A program made the translations under genes and the position numbers. Source: Paraburkholderia kirstenboschensis (GTDB taxonomy: Bacteria > Pseudomonadota > Gammaproteobacteria > Burkholderiales > Burkholderiaceae). From it: a stretch of DNA of 64,000 nt. The stretch is taken from positions 62,001-126,000 of the forward strand of contig NZ_CAJHCR010000004.1 in the NCBI RefSeq assembly GCF_904848585.1, written 5' to 3'. Shown piece by piece: positions 11,686-19,851 of the stretch. Below the pieces are notes generated by a model that did no database searches, had not been told where the DNA came from, and saw only the letters and a list, made by a program, of their open reading frames with translations. Numbering within the stretch: the stretch's first letter is position 1; every line of letters begins with the position of its first letter.

Positions 11686-11755
11686 TTGTGGGATTGACTT
11701 TGGCGCTTTACTGCCCGGCACGCCGCGTCCGCCGACTGGCTGAAACCGTCGACAT

Positions 11756-13033
11756 CTACCGGAAGCCCAATTTGCGCCGCGCCCCAATCAGCGCCGCGAC
11801 GCTGAGAAGCGCAGCAAAAATCAGGTAGTAACTCGGTGCCGCCTTGGAACCCGTGAAGCCGATCAACCACGCAATGATGAACGGCCCGAAGCCGCCGAAC
11901 ACCGTCACCGCGATGTTATAGGCAAGCGACATGCCGGTCGTGCGTGTCTGCACCGGAAACATCTCCGACAGCAAACCCGGCAGCGCCGCGAAATAGCCTG
12001 TCATCAGGAAGCCGAGCACCACTTGCAGCGCGATCAGCGTGCCAAACGTGGGGTGCGCGACGAGATACACGAACGCCGGGTAGATCAGGACGAGCAGCAG
12101 CACGGCCGAAATCAGCATGATCGTGGTGCGCCCATGCCGGTCCGACAGATGCCCGACCAGCGGCGCAAACACCATCTGGATCAAGCCCGTCAGCGCAATG
12201 GCCGAGAACGCGACCGACGGCGCGAGCCCCAGTTGCTTCACGCCGAACGTCGGCATGAACAGCACGAGGTAAGTGGATACGGTGCCGAGCACCACCGCGC
12301 CGATCGCGATCAGCAGCCGCAGTTTCTGGCTCGTGAACGTGTCGCGCAGCGGCGTGCTCGTCGTTTCTGCAGCGAGAAACTCGGGCGTTTCATCAAGCTT
12401 CGTGCGAATGTACCAGGCGACTGGTCCGATCAGAAGCCCGAAGAAGAACGGCACGCGCCATCCCCATGACGCCATCTGGTCCGGCGTCAGATTGCCCGTG
12501 AGTGCGACCCCGAAACCCGCGGCAAGCAGCGTAGTAAGCCCCTGGCTTGCGACCTGCCAGCTTGCGAAAAAGCCGCGCCGCCCCGGCACATGTTCCGCGA
12601 GAAAGGCGGTGGCGCTGCCGAACTCCCCGCCCGCCGAAAAACCCTGCATCAATCGCGCGATGACGAGAATCACGGGCGCGGCAATGCCAATGCTTTTGTA
12701 AGTCGGCAAAACCGCGATGATCAGCGTGCCGGCCATCATCAGCAGAATGGACAGCGTGAGCGCGGCCTTGCGCCCGGCGCGGTCCGCATATGCGCCAATC
12801 ACGATTGCGCCGAGCGGACGCATGAAGAACGACACGCCGAACGTGCCCAGCGTGAGCAGCAGCGAAACAGTGTCGTTGCCGGCGGGAAAGAACAGCTTGG
12901 CGATGACCACGGCGAAAAAGCCGTAGACGACCAGATCGAACCATTCCAGCGCGTTGCCGATTGACGCGGCGATCACCGCCCGCCATGAATTTCGCCGGCT
13001 TCCCGCAAGGCTTGCTGCTGTCGTTGCGTTCAT
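11756..13033 (-). CDS. MHS-family major facilitator transporter
   Basis: Proton-coupled importer of the metabolite:H+ symporter family, whose members carry organic acids such as citrate and 2-oxoglutarate, or betaines. The 425-residue product has 12 predicted helices, an N-terminal IGNALEWFDLVVYGFF signature, GAIVIGAYADRAGRKAALTLS between helices 2 and 3, IARLMQGFSAGGEFGSA in helix 4, and HLSDRHGRTTIML in the second half. The substrate cannot be read from sequence. ATG at 13033 has GGAGATCTGC before it. It stands alone between two terminators and converges on secF. Confidence 0.88.
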   Translation of the reverse strand: MNATTAASLAGSRRNSWRAVIAASIGNALEWFDLVVYGFFAVVIAKLFFPAGNDTVSLLLTLGTFGVSFFMRPLGAIVIGAYADRAGRKAALTLSILLMMAGTLIIAVLPTYKSIGIAAPVILVIARLMQGFSAGGEFGSATAFLAEHVPGRRGFFASWQVASQGLTTLLAAGFGVALTGNLTPDQMASWGWRVPFFFGLLIGPVAWYIRTKLDETPEFLAAETTSTPLRDTFTSQKLRLLIAIGAVVLGTVSTYLVLFMPTFGVKQLGLAPSVAFSAIALTGLIQMVFAPLVGHLSDRHGRTTIMLISAVLLLVLIYPAFVYLVAHPTFGTLIALQVVLGFLMTGYFAALPGLLSEMFPVQTRTTGMSLAYNIAVTVFGGFGPFIIAWLIGFTGSKAAPSYYLIFAALLSVAALIGARRKLGFR

Positions 13034-13342
13034 GCAGATCTCCAGTTTGCGCGAATATTATGGATGCGGACTCAGGTCCGATCTCGCCGTATTGGATGCG
13101 CGCACAACCAACGCGGTGCCAGCGCTCTATGTACCCGAAAAATTAAACCGACGCGAGCGGCAAATTGCGCGCCCGCGCCGCATAAGGCTCGGACGCCGCG
13201 ATTCGCGGCCGCTCCATGAAAAAACCGCTTCGTCGCGGAAGCGAACGAAGCGGTCATATTCGGCGAGACGCGAAGCGCTATTTGTGCTGCGCCGCAATGG
13301 CGGCGTCATCGCGAATGGGTGCGCATGCGCGCACCTCAGCAG
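13034..13342. other. Gap between the MHS transporter and the YceI operon
   Basis: Both flanking genes are on the minus strand. The gap holds the YceI-operon terminator (13219-13254), a small GGTGCGC/GCGCACC inverted repeat directly after the YceI stop, and about 180 bases that should carry the transporter promoter. I see no convincing -35/-10 pair and no supported ORF. Confidence 0.6.
13219..13254 (-). terminator. Intrinsic terminator of the cytochrome b561-YceI operon
   Basis: ACCGCTTCGT (13224-13233) pairs with ACGAAGCGGT (13245-13254) as a perfect 10-bp stem with an 11-base loop. On the minus strand six T residues (13219-13224) follow, the classic intrinsic layout. Confidence 0.88.
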
Positions 13343-13927
13343 TTACTGTTGTTTGATGCCTTCAGCCTGAATGTGCAGCTTGGTGTCCATGTTGAAGCCG
13401 TACTTTGTACCGAAATCCATGCCGTAGTCCGCGCGGTCGAAATGACCGCTCGCTTCCACGCCGCACACTTCGCGCTTGAGCACCGGGTGCTGCATGCACT
13501 TGAACGACTCGACCTTCAGGTTGAGCGGCTTCGTCACGCCGTGCAGCGTCAACGTGCCGACCACTTCCGAAGGCTTGTCGCCGTCGAACTTGATGTCCGT
13601 GCCCTTGTAGGTCGCGGCGGGAAACTTCGACACGTCGAAGAATTCAGCCGACTTCAGATGGTCGTCGAGCTTGACGTTGCCGGTGGCAATGGAAGCGGGA
13701 TCCACGTTCACTTCGACGGTACCCGTTTTTGCGGCGCGGTCCAGCGTGACCGAGCCAGAACTCTTCGTGAACTTGCCGCGCCACGCGGACAGTCCGCCGA
13801 AGTGGTCTGCTTCGAAGCTCGGATAGGTGTGAGTCGGGTCGAGCTGATAAGTGTCGGCGGCGGCGAATGCGCCGAGCGAAACACAGGAGGCCAATGCAGC
13901 GGCGGCGATCAACATGGATGTCTTCAA
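13343..13927 (-). CDS. YceI-family periplasmic protein (first copy)
   Basis: Secreted lipocalin-like barrel of the YceI family, which in related proteins binds polyisoprenoid or other lipophilic ligands. Conserved blocks are [35 protein letters not shown], the [20 protein letters not shown] motif and [16 protein letters not shown]. The best start is TTG at 13927, with GGGAG at the right distance. It gives about 194 residues opening [21 protein letters not shown], a signal peptide. An ATG at 13915 would also leave a signal peptide. It is the last gene of a three-gene minus-strand operon with a second YceI paralogue and a cytochrome b561, and is followed by a strong terminator. Confidence 0.88.
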   Translation of the reverse strand: MKTSMLIAAAALASCVSLGAFAAADTYQLDPTHTYPSFEADHFGGLSAWRGKFTKSSGSVTLDRAAKTGTVEVNVDPASIATGNVKLDDHLKSAEFFDVSKFPAATYKGTDIKFDGDKPSEVVGTLTLHGVTKPLNLKVESFKCMQHPVLKREVCGVEASGHFDRADYGMDFGTKYGFNMDTKLHIQAEGIKQQ

Positions 13928-13978
13928 TTCATGCTCCCAGTCAGTTAAAAACGGCTGCACTGAACGGCGCAGCGCAAG

Positions 13979-14542
13979 TTATGTATGTGCGGCGACGATA
14001 TGAAACTTGATGATCACGTCATCGGCAACAACCGACGTGTCTTTCCATTCGCCCGTGCCGATGTCGAATTGCGAGCGCTTGATCGGCAATGAACCGTCGA
14101 ACGTTTGCGTCGCGCCTTGCTGCGTCACGGTGACCGGCACCACCACCGTCTGCGATTTGCCCTTGATGGTCAGCTTGCCCGTCACTTTGTACTGGTTGCC
14201 GCCGGCCGGCGCAATCGCGCTGGAAACGAACGTGGCGGTGGGATAGGTCTTCGCGTCGAACCATTCCTTGCCGCGCACCTGATCGTTATAGGTCTCGTCG
14301 CCGAGATCGTAGCTGCCGACGTCGATGTTCAGTTGAGCGCTGGCCTCGGCTGGCTTGGCCGGGTCGAACTTGATCTGCGCGCTGAATTTACCGAACTTAC
14401 CTTCCACCGGCACGTTCATCTGCTTCGACGTGGCCGTCACCGAACTCTTTGCGACATCGACCTGGGCCAGCGCGCTGCCGGTTGCGCTCAGCGAGACCGC
14501 GGCAACTGCGGCGAGCATATAGCGATAAAACGAGACCTTCAT
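13979..14542 (-). CDS. YceI-family periplasmic protein (second copy)
   Basis: A 187-residue paralogue of the downstream YceI gene. It has a clear signal peptide (MKVSFYRYMLAAVAAVSLS, cleavage near ALA-Q) and the family blocks GKFGKFSAQIKFDPAKP, VRGKEWFDAKTYPTATFVSS and KVTGKLTIKGKSQTVVVPVTV. The C-terminal IKRSQFDIGTGEWKDTSVVADDVIIKFHI is the usual YceI ending. The frame stays open far upstream into the cytochrome gene, but ATG at 14542 carries the signal peptide. It begins 8 bases after the b561 stop, so translation is probably coupled. Only modest identity with its neighbour suggests different ligands. Confidence 0.9.
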   Translation of the reverse strand: MKVSFYRYMLAAVAAVSLSATGSALAQVDVAKSSVTATSKQMNVPVEGKFGKFSAQIKFDPAKPAEASAQLNIDVGSYDLGDETYNDQVRGKEWFDAKTYPTATFVSSAIAPAGGNQYKVTGKLTIKGKSQTVVVPVTVTQQGATQTFDGSLPIKRSQFDIGTGEWKDTSVVADDVIIKFHIVAAHT

Positions 14543-14550
14543 GGTTGTCC

Positions 14551-15111
14551 TTATTTGAGGAAAGGAAGCATGCGCGACAGCAGGCCGTCGCGGTCCAGCC
14601 ACTGATGCTTGAGCGCCGCCGCTACGTGCAGCCCGACCAGCACCAGCAACGTGTAATTCAGCACGATATGGACGTTCTTGAGCAATTCCTTCAGATGCGG
14701 GTCCGGCGCGATCAGACGCGGCAGCGGAATCAGCCCGAGATAGACGACCGGCACGTTCGCCGCCGAGCTGTACAGATAGCCGGAGACGGGAATCGCGATC
14801 ATCAATACATAGAGCAGCAGATGCACGAGGTGCGCGGCGCCGCGCTGCCAGGCGGGCATGCGGCGCGGCATCGCCGGGGCGCCATACGACGCGCGCCAGA
14901 GGATGCGCAGGATAGCCAGCGCAAATACCGTCACGCCAATCCATTTATGCCACGAAAAATAGCGCAGTTTGGTAGGTGTAAAGCCAGGGATGTCGGTCAT
15001 CACCCAGCCGAGCGCAAAGCCGCAAACGATCAGCAATGCGATCAGCCAATGAAAGGCAATGGCAGTCCGCGTGTACGACTCCCGGCCACCGAATGAAGGA
15101 TTGTGTGCCAT
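14551..15111 (-). CDS. Cytochrome b561-family di-haem membrane protein
   Basis: Four-helix inner-membrane cytochrome that passes electrons across the membrane, in the family of E. coli YceJ and CybB. The 186-residue product has helices near 18-40, 52-72, 95-115 and 150-172, with candidate haem histidines in AIAFHWLIALL, FSWHKWIG, AHLVHLLLY and NVHIVLNY / VGLHVAAALKHQW. It heads an operon with two YceI genes, matching the common yceJ-yceI pairing. ATG at 15111 is chosen for the family start (GRESYTRTAIAFHW). Its Shine-Dalgarno is weak, and an upstream in-frame ATG (15177) adds 22 unconserved residues. Confidence 0.9.
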   Translation of the reverse strand: MAHNPSFGGRESYTRTAIAFHWLIALLIVCGFALGWVMTDIPGFTPTKLRYFSWHKWIGVTVFALAILRILWRASYGAPAMPRRMPAWQRGAAHLVHLLLYVLMIAIPVSGYLYSSAANVPVVYLGLIPLPRLIAPDPHLKELLKNVHIVLNYTLLVLVGLHVAAALKHQWLDRDGLLSRMLPFLK

Positions 15112-15486
15112 GACAGGTGAACGCTTGCTAAGAGAGGTTAACGGTGCGGCAGGCCCGGCTATTCCGTGCCGATGCAAAGTCCATCGGCGGATGGCCAGGC
15201 GCCGCAGCCTTCGAGACGCGCCAGGCCGCCATGCTACCCGAAGCGGAAAAAGCTGGCTGCGGCGATGCGAAATTTACCGAAAGGCGACTCGGCGGGCCGT
15301 TCGGCAAGCCGTTGAACAATTGGGGACGGAGGCTGTCAGAGCTTTCATTCGCGAGGCGCAGCCCCACGCGCGCGGCTGCAACGCCTTTGGTACTATTGCT
15401 GCACAATTTTTTACAGACCTGCGTTATTCACCGACACTTGCGACCGGCATTGCACGCTTACTCACATATCGTTGGCCCGCTGCCGT
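15112..15486. other. Divergent promoter region between the b561 operon and pqi
   Basis: 375 bases with no supported gene. On the plus strand TACTAT (15391-15396), followed by an AT-rich stretch (ACAATTTTTTACAG), could be a -10 region for pqiA, though no good -35 is seen. A 92-codon minus-strand ORF across most of the gap has no Shine-Dalgarno or recognisable residues and is not called. Confidence 0.5.
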
Positions 15487-16266
15487 ATGGAAAATGACAA
15501 CCTGATTGCGTGCCACGAGTGCGATACGCTGTTCCGCAAGCCGCGGCTTGCCGGGCGCAAACTCGCGCGCTGTCCGCGTTGCCGCGCGACGCTCTACAGC
15601 GGCGTGTCGCGCAAGCTGGAGGGCATCAGCGCAATGACACTCGCCGCGCTGATCACATTCCTGATCGCGCAGGGCTTTCCCATCGTCGAGCTGGAAACCA
15701 ATGGCATCACCTCGCAGACCACCCTGTTCGGCGCGCTCGTCGCGCTCTGGAACGAGGACATGCAGATCGTCGCCGTCATGGTGTTCTGCTCGACCATTCT
15801 CTTTCCGCTCACCGAACTCGTCGCGCTGCTGTACGTGCTGATTCCGCTGCGCTCGGGCTATGTGCCTGCGGGCTTCAACCGTGTTTTGCGCGCTATCCAG
15901 TTCGTCCGTCCCTGGGGGATGATCGAAGTCTTCATGCTCGGCGTCCTGATTACCATCGTGAAGATGGTCAGTCTCGCGCGCGTGATTCCCGAGGCGGCGC
16001 TTTTCGCGTTCGGCGTGCTGACGCTGATGTTCGCCGTGGTCGTCACCTTCGACCCGCGCATTCTGTGGGATCTCGCGGACGAACTCGGCGCACGCAGTCA
16101 GCGGCCGCTGCCGCGCAGTTCGGCCGATAGCGCGGCGCTCGCCGTCGGCGCTGTTGCCGGCCCGCCCGCTCCGCCCGCGCCGCAAGTCGATGCGGACCCC
16201 GGCGCAGACCGTGACTCGGCCCCCGACGCCAGTCCCGGCGTGCCGCCGGCGCCGCATCGAGGATGA
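15487..16266 (+). CDS. PqiA-family membrane protein, first half-type subunit
   Basis: Inner-membrane partner of a PqiB MCE protein in an envelope lipid-transport system. The 259-residue product has a zinc-ribbon pair at its N-terminus (ACHECDTLF and ARCPRCRATL, about residues 9-32) and four membrane helices (about 48-66, 90-120, 148-168, 172-192), with GFPIVELE after the first helix and FDPRILWDLADEL at the end. E. coli PqiA has two such units in one chain; here they are two adjacent genes. A Pro/Ala-rich tail of about 50 residues is extra. ATG at 15487 follows the family start. The second subunit begins 7 bases after the stop. Confidence 0.9.
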   Translation: MENDNLIACHECDTLFRKPRLAGRKLARCPRCRATLYSGVSRKLEGISAMTLAALITFLIAQGFPIVELETNGITSQTTLFGALVALWNEDMQIVAVMVFCSTILFPLTELVALLYVLIPLRSGYVPAGFNRVLRAIQFVRPWGMIEVFMLGVLITIVKMVSLARVIPEAALFAFGVLTLMFAVVVTFDPRILWDLADELGARSQRPLPRSSADSAALAVGAVAGPPAPPAPQVDADPGADRDSAPDASPGVPPAPHRG

Positions 16267-16273
16267 CCCGCGC

Positions 16274-16924
16274 ATGAAATACATCACCGCAAGACGCGCG
16301 GGCCTTGTCGCCTGCCATGCGTGCGGACGCGTCGAACCGCGCATCCGCTCGATCACGCCGCAACACTGCTCACGGTGCGGCTCACGCCTGCACTCACGCA
16401 ATCCGGATAGCCTCATGCGTACGTGGGCGCTGCTGATCGCGGCGGCCTTGCTGTATATTCCGGCAAATTTGTTGCCGGTCATGCATACGTCGTCGCTGCT
16501 GGGTTCAGAGGACGACACCATCATGAGCGGCGTCGTGTACTTCTGGACATCCGGCGACTGGCCGCTTGCGGTGATCGTTTTCGTCGCCAGCATCATGGTG
16601 CCGATGCTCAAGCTGAGCGTGCTCGCGCTGCTCACCATCACCGCGCAGCGCCGCTCGCGCTGGCGTCCGGAACAACGCACCACGCTTTACCGGATGGTCG
16701 AACGGATCGGCCGCTGGTCGATGCTCGACGTGTTCGTGGTCACATTGACCGTCGCGCTGGTGCGCTTCAAGTCGCTTGCAGTGATTACGGCTGGACCGGG
16801 CGCAATCGCGTTCGGCTCAGTGGTGATCCTCACAATGATGGCATCCATGCAATTCGATCCACGGCTCATCTGGGACGACGTGGACGGCAGTACTCAAAAA
16901 CCTCAGGATCTCGAACATGACTAG
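16274..16924 (+). CDS. PqiA-family membrane protein, second half-type subunit
   Basis: The second PqiA-like unit, 216 residues, with its own zinc-ribbon pair (ACHACGRVEPRI and HCSRCGSRLHSR), then four membrane helices including TWALLIAAALLYIPANLLPVM and WSMLDVFVVTLTVALVRF, and the closing FDPRLIWDD. It overlaps the pqiB start by 8 bases, which implies coupled translation. Together the two genes stand for one full-length PqiA. The frame is open 40 codons upstream inside the previous gene, but ATG at 16274 is the family start. Confidence 0.9.
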   Translation: MKYITARRAGLVACHACGRVEPRIRSITPQHCSRCGSRLHSRNPDSLMRTWALLIAAALLYIPANLLPVMHTSSLLGSEDDTIMSGVVYFWTSGDWPLAVIVFVASIMVPMLKLSVLALLTITAQRRSRWRPEQRTTLYRMVERIGRWSMLDVFVVTLTVALVRFKSLAVITAGPGAIAFGSVVILTMMASMQFDPRLIWDDVDGSTQKPQDLEHD

Positions 16925-18575
16925 CCCGCCAGGACCGACGCCCGCCTCCGATGCGCCGCGCAACGATTCGAACGGACCGAAGCTGCCGCCCCAACTCCCA
17001 GATCCTCAAATCGAGCCGCGCAGCCGCTGGCTGCCGTCGCTCGTCTGGGTGATTCCATTGATCGCCGCGCTGATCGGCGTTGCGCTCGTCATCAAGTCGG
17101 TGACGGAGAAAGGCCCGACCATCACGATCAGTTTCGTGAGCGCCGAAGGGCTCGAGCCCGGCAAAACGAAGGTCAAATACAAGGACGTCGACGTCGGCGC
17201 GGTGAAATCCATCACGTTGTCGAAAGATCTTTCTCACGTGCTCGTGCAGGTGCAGTTGACGAAGGAAGGCGAAGACTTCGCGGTCAAGGATTCGCGCTTC
17301 TGGGTCGTGCGGCCGCGGGTGGGCGCAAGCGGCGTGTCGGGTCTCACCACGCTGCTTTCCGGCGCGTATATCGGCGCGGACGCCGGCCACTCGCCGGACA
17401 GCGAGAAGAACTTCGTCGGCCTCGAGACGCCGCCGCCCATCACCGGCGACCAGAAGGGACACCAGTTCATCCTGCACGGCGATTCGCTGGGCTCGATCGA
17501 CATCGGCTCGCCGATTTTCTACCGTCGCGTGCAGGTCGGCCAGGTGGTCGGCTTCTCGCTCGACAAGGACGGCACCGGCGTGACGATGCAGGTGTTCGTG
17601 TCCGCGCCGTTCGATCAGTACGTCGGCACCAATTCACGCTGGTGGCATGCGAGCGGCGTCGATCTGCGGCTCGATTCGAGCGGCTTCAAGCTGAATACGC
17701 AGTCGCTCGCGACGGTGATCGTCGGCGGCTTGTCGTTCCAGTCGCCGCCTGGCCAGGGCGTGGGCGCGCAGGCGCCGAACAACATGACGTTCCGCCTCGG
17801 TTCGGATGAGGGCGACGCGATGCGAGAACCGGACGGCGAGCCGCTACGCGTCGTGATGAACTTCAACCAGTCGCTGCGCGGGCTGTCGGTCGGCGCGACG
17901 GTGGACTTCCGCGGCATCGTGCTAGGTCAGGTGACGAACATCGGCATCGACTACGATCCGAAGACGCGCAGCTTCACGATGCCCGTGACCATGAACATCT
18001 ATCCGGACCGGCTCGGCAAGCGCTTCCGCGAAACGGCTCCGGCGGCGGGTAGCCTTGCCGGTCAGAACCTGTTGCAACAGCTGGTCAAGCACGGTCTGCG
18101 CGGCCAGTTGCGTACGGGCAATCTGATCACGAGCCAGCTATATGTTGCGCTCGATATCTTCCCGAAGGCGCCGCCGGCCACCGTCGACGTAGCAAGCGAT
18201 CCGCTCGAATTGCCGACGATTCCGAACACGCTCGACGAGTTGCAGCTTCAGGTCGCAGACATCGCGAAGAAGCTCGACAAGGTACCGTTCGACCAGATCG
18301 GCAACAACTTGAACAGCGCGCTGAAGAACGCCGATCAGCTCTTCAAGCGCCTCGACACGGAAGTCGTTCCGCAAGCCCGCGACACGCTGGCGGCGGCGAA
18401 GCAGACCTTCGGCTCGGCGGAGGCGACGTTGCAGCAGGACTCGCCGTTGCAGTCGGACGTGCATCAGGCGTTGCAGGAATTGACGCGCACGTTGCAGTCG
18501 CTCAATGCGCTGTCGGATTATCTGGAGCGCCACCCCGAATCGTTGTTGCGCGGTAAAGCAGGAGATAAGCCATGA
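16917..18575 (+). CDS. pqiB: Intermembrane lipid transport protein PqiB (MCE family)
   Basis: An inner-membrane-anchored MCE protein whose relatives form a periplasm-spanning tube for phospholipid movement. The 552 residues have an N-terminal cytoplasmic Pro-rich stretch, one membrane helix (LVWVIPLIAALIGVALVI, about 42-59), three MCE/MlaD repeats starting near 68, 185 and 305 (GPTITISFVSAEGLEPGKTKVKYKDV; HQFILHGDSLGSIDIGSPIFYR; LRVVMNFNQSLRGLSVGATVDFR), then a helical C-terminal needle (about 440-535). Three MCE domains fits PqiB rather than MlaD. It overlaps pqiC by 4 bases. Confidence 0.94.
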   Translation: MTSPPGPTPASDAPRNDSNGPKLPPQLPDPQIEPRSRWLPSLVWVIPLIAALIGVALVIKSVTEKGPTITISFVSAEGLEPGKTKVKYKDVDVGAVKSITLSKDLSHVLVQVQLTKEGEDFAVKDSRFWVVRPRVGASGVSGLTTLLSGAYIGADAGHSPDSEKNFVGLETPPPITGDQKGHQFILHGDSLGSIDIGSPIFYRRVQVGQVVGFSLDKDGTGVTMQVFVSAPFDQYVGTNSRWWHASGVDLRLDSSGFKLNTQSLATVIVGGLSFQSPPGQGVGAQAPNNMTFRLGSDEGDAMREPDGEPLRVVMNFNQSLRGLSVGATVDFRGIVLGQVTNIGIDYDPKTRSFTMPVTMNIYPDRLGKRFRETAPAAGSLAGQNLLQQLVKHGLRGQLRTGNLITSQLYVALDIFPKAPPATVDVASDPLELPTIPNTLDELQLQVADIAKKLDKVPFDQIGNNLNSALKNADQLFKRLDTEVVPQARDTLAAAKQTFGSAEATLQQDSPLQSDVHQALQELTRTLQSLNALSDYLERHPESLLRGKAGDKP

Positions 18576-19324
18576 TGTTTGCCCGCCTTTCCAGACTGTC
18601 CCGGCTTTCGCGCCTGCCGGGCGGGCCCGCGCGCAGCGCTTTACGTGCCGGTGCGATCGTGGCCGCGCTCGCACTGGCGGCGTGTGCATCGCCGAGTAGC
18701 CGGTTCTATACGCTTGGCGGCGTAAGTGCTGCTGGGGCATCGGCTGGCGCGTCGAGCGTGCGGACTGCCGCGGCGCCGGCGTGGCTGATCGAAGTTGCAC
18801 CGATCGACGTGCCGCCGCAAGTCGCCAAGACCCAGTTGGTCGTGCAGACCGGACCGACTCAGGTGAAGGTGCTGGAAGAGGAGCGTTGGGCGTCATTGCC
18901 CGGCGACGAACTGCGCCGCGCGTTGTCGACGAGCCTCACGCAGCAGTTGAATACGATCGATGTGTATGGCACCGCTTATTCCGATGCGACGCCTGTGTAT
19001 CGGGTCAGCGTGAATGTGCAGCGGTTCGAGTCGTGGCCTGGGTCGCATGCGTTGATCGATGCGGTGTGGAGTGTGCGGGCTGTTCGGAGTACTGCTGTGA
19101 TGACTTGCCGCAGTGTCGTGAGCGAGCAGGTCGGGAGTGGGTACGACTCGCTCGTCGATGGGCATCGAAGGGCTTTGCAGCGCGTTTCTGAGCAAGTGGC
19201 GGTGGCTTTGCAGGCGATGGCTGCGGCCGGGCCTTTTTCTTCTGCTTCGCAGGGAGGGAAGGCTGCTGCGCGAGTTGGTGTGCCGGCTTGTCCTTCTTTA
19301 GATGCGGGTGTTGCTGTTCGGTAG
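18572..19324 (+). CDS. pqiC: Outer-membrane lipoprotein PqiC
   Basis: An ABC-type transport auxiliary lipoprotein (DUF330) that docks the PqiB tube at the outer membrane. The 250-residue precursor has a signal peptide and lipobox LALAAC-ASPSSRFYTLGG. It also shows the family blocks IEVAPIDVPPQVAKTQLV, EERWASLPGDELRRALSTSL and VYRVSVNVQRFESWPG. The ATGA overlap with pqiB shows operon coupling. From about 19000 to the stop, codon third positions shift from C/G to many T and G (GCT, GGG, GTT, TCT), unlike the first half. The 3-prime end abuts the toxin/immunity remnant. Confidence 0.9.
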   Translation: MMFARLSRLSRLSRLPGGPARSALRAGAIVAALALAACASPSSRFYTLGGVSAAGASAGASSVRTAAAPAWLIEVAPIDVPPQVAKTQLVVQTGPTQVKVLEEERWASLPGDELRRALSTSLTQQLNTIDVYGTAYSDATPVYRVSVNVQRFESWPGSHALIDAVWSVRAVRSTAVMTCRSVVSEQVGSGYDSLVDGHRRALQRVSEQVAVALQAMAAAGPFSSASQGGKAAARVGVPACPSLDAGVAVR

Positions 19325-19436
19325 CAGCTTCCGCTTGCGTTGCCGGCTTTTGTTTTTGTCCGCTTGGCCTCTCCTCTCCGGCCGATTTTTCGTCGAGCAA
19401 CAGGCGCCGCTGGTGGCGCAACAGTGCGAACCCATA

Positions 19437-19464
19437 AGAAAAGCGCGAATACTCGCGCTTTCTT
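19437..19464. terminator. Hairpin terminator between pqiC and the Imm8-like gene
   Basis: AAAGCGCGA and TCGCGCTTT pair around the loop ATAC, with short A- and T-rich flanks (AAGAA on the left, CTTTCTT on the right; one bulged A). It can end transcription of the pqi operon from the left and the immunity gene from the right. Confidence 0.65.
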
Positions 19465-19488
19465 CGGACAGACGATTCGTGCTCGATC

Positions 19489-19851
19489 TTACATCTGATA
19501 GTCCTCGAACTCCCATGCGGCGAACCGGGCGATCTTGACGGCGATGCTTGGCCAGTCGGGTCCGGCGCATTGCTGCACCATGCGCTGAAGCTGGCCGGTG
19601 ATCACCACAAGGTCATACTCGCTCACGATCAGCGAATGACGGCCCCACCGTGTCCCCGCTTCTCGCTTGAGTTCCTCGGAAAGCCATTGCGGCGTACAGA
19701 TCAAAAGCTCGAAATTGTCGGTGCCGGGTTGACCAACAACACCGATTGAAAGACGGATCCACGTTCCGAAATTGTCCCACTCGGCAGGTTGATAGCGGAT
19801 CAGCTCGTCTTCTACTTCGAGAGAATAGAGTTTCCTGATTTCTGCGTTCAT
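19489..19851 (-). CDS. Imm8-type immunity protein
   Basis: A 120-residue soluble protein resembling the immunity protein 8 family found beside polymorphic toxins. Family-like features are the N-terminal MNAEIRKLYSLEVEDELIRY, GTDNFELLICTPQWLSEEL, the RWGRHSLIVSEYDL block and the C-terminal WEFEDYQM. It overlaps the upstream toxin-tail ORF by 4 bases (ATGA), the usual toxin-then-immunity order. G+C is lower than in its neighbours (31 of 60 bases from 19741 by my count), which fits recent transfer. It probably neutralises the tip of a toxin now present only as a fragment. The family call is from motif memory. Confidence 0.75.
   Translation of the reverse strand: MNAEIRKLYSLEVEDELIRYQPAEWDNFGTWIRLSIGVVGQPGTDNFELLICTPQWLSEELKREAGTRWGRHSLIVSEYDLVVITGQLQRMVQQCAGPDWPSIAVKIARFAAWEFEDYQM

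Noticed and set aside
15128..15406. 92-codon minus-strand ORF in the b561/pqi gap
   Set aside because: No ribosome site, no conserved residues, and it covers the likely pqi promoter.
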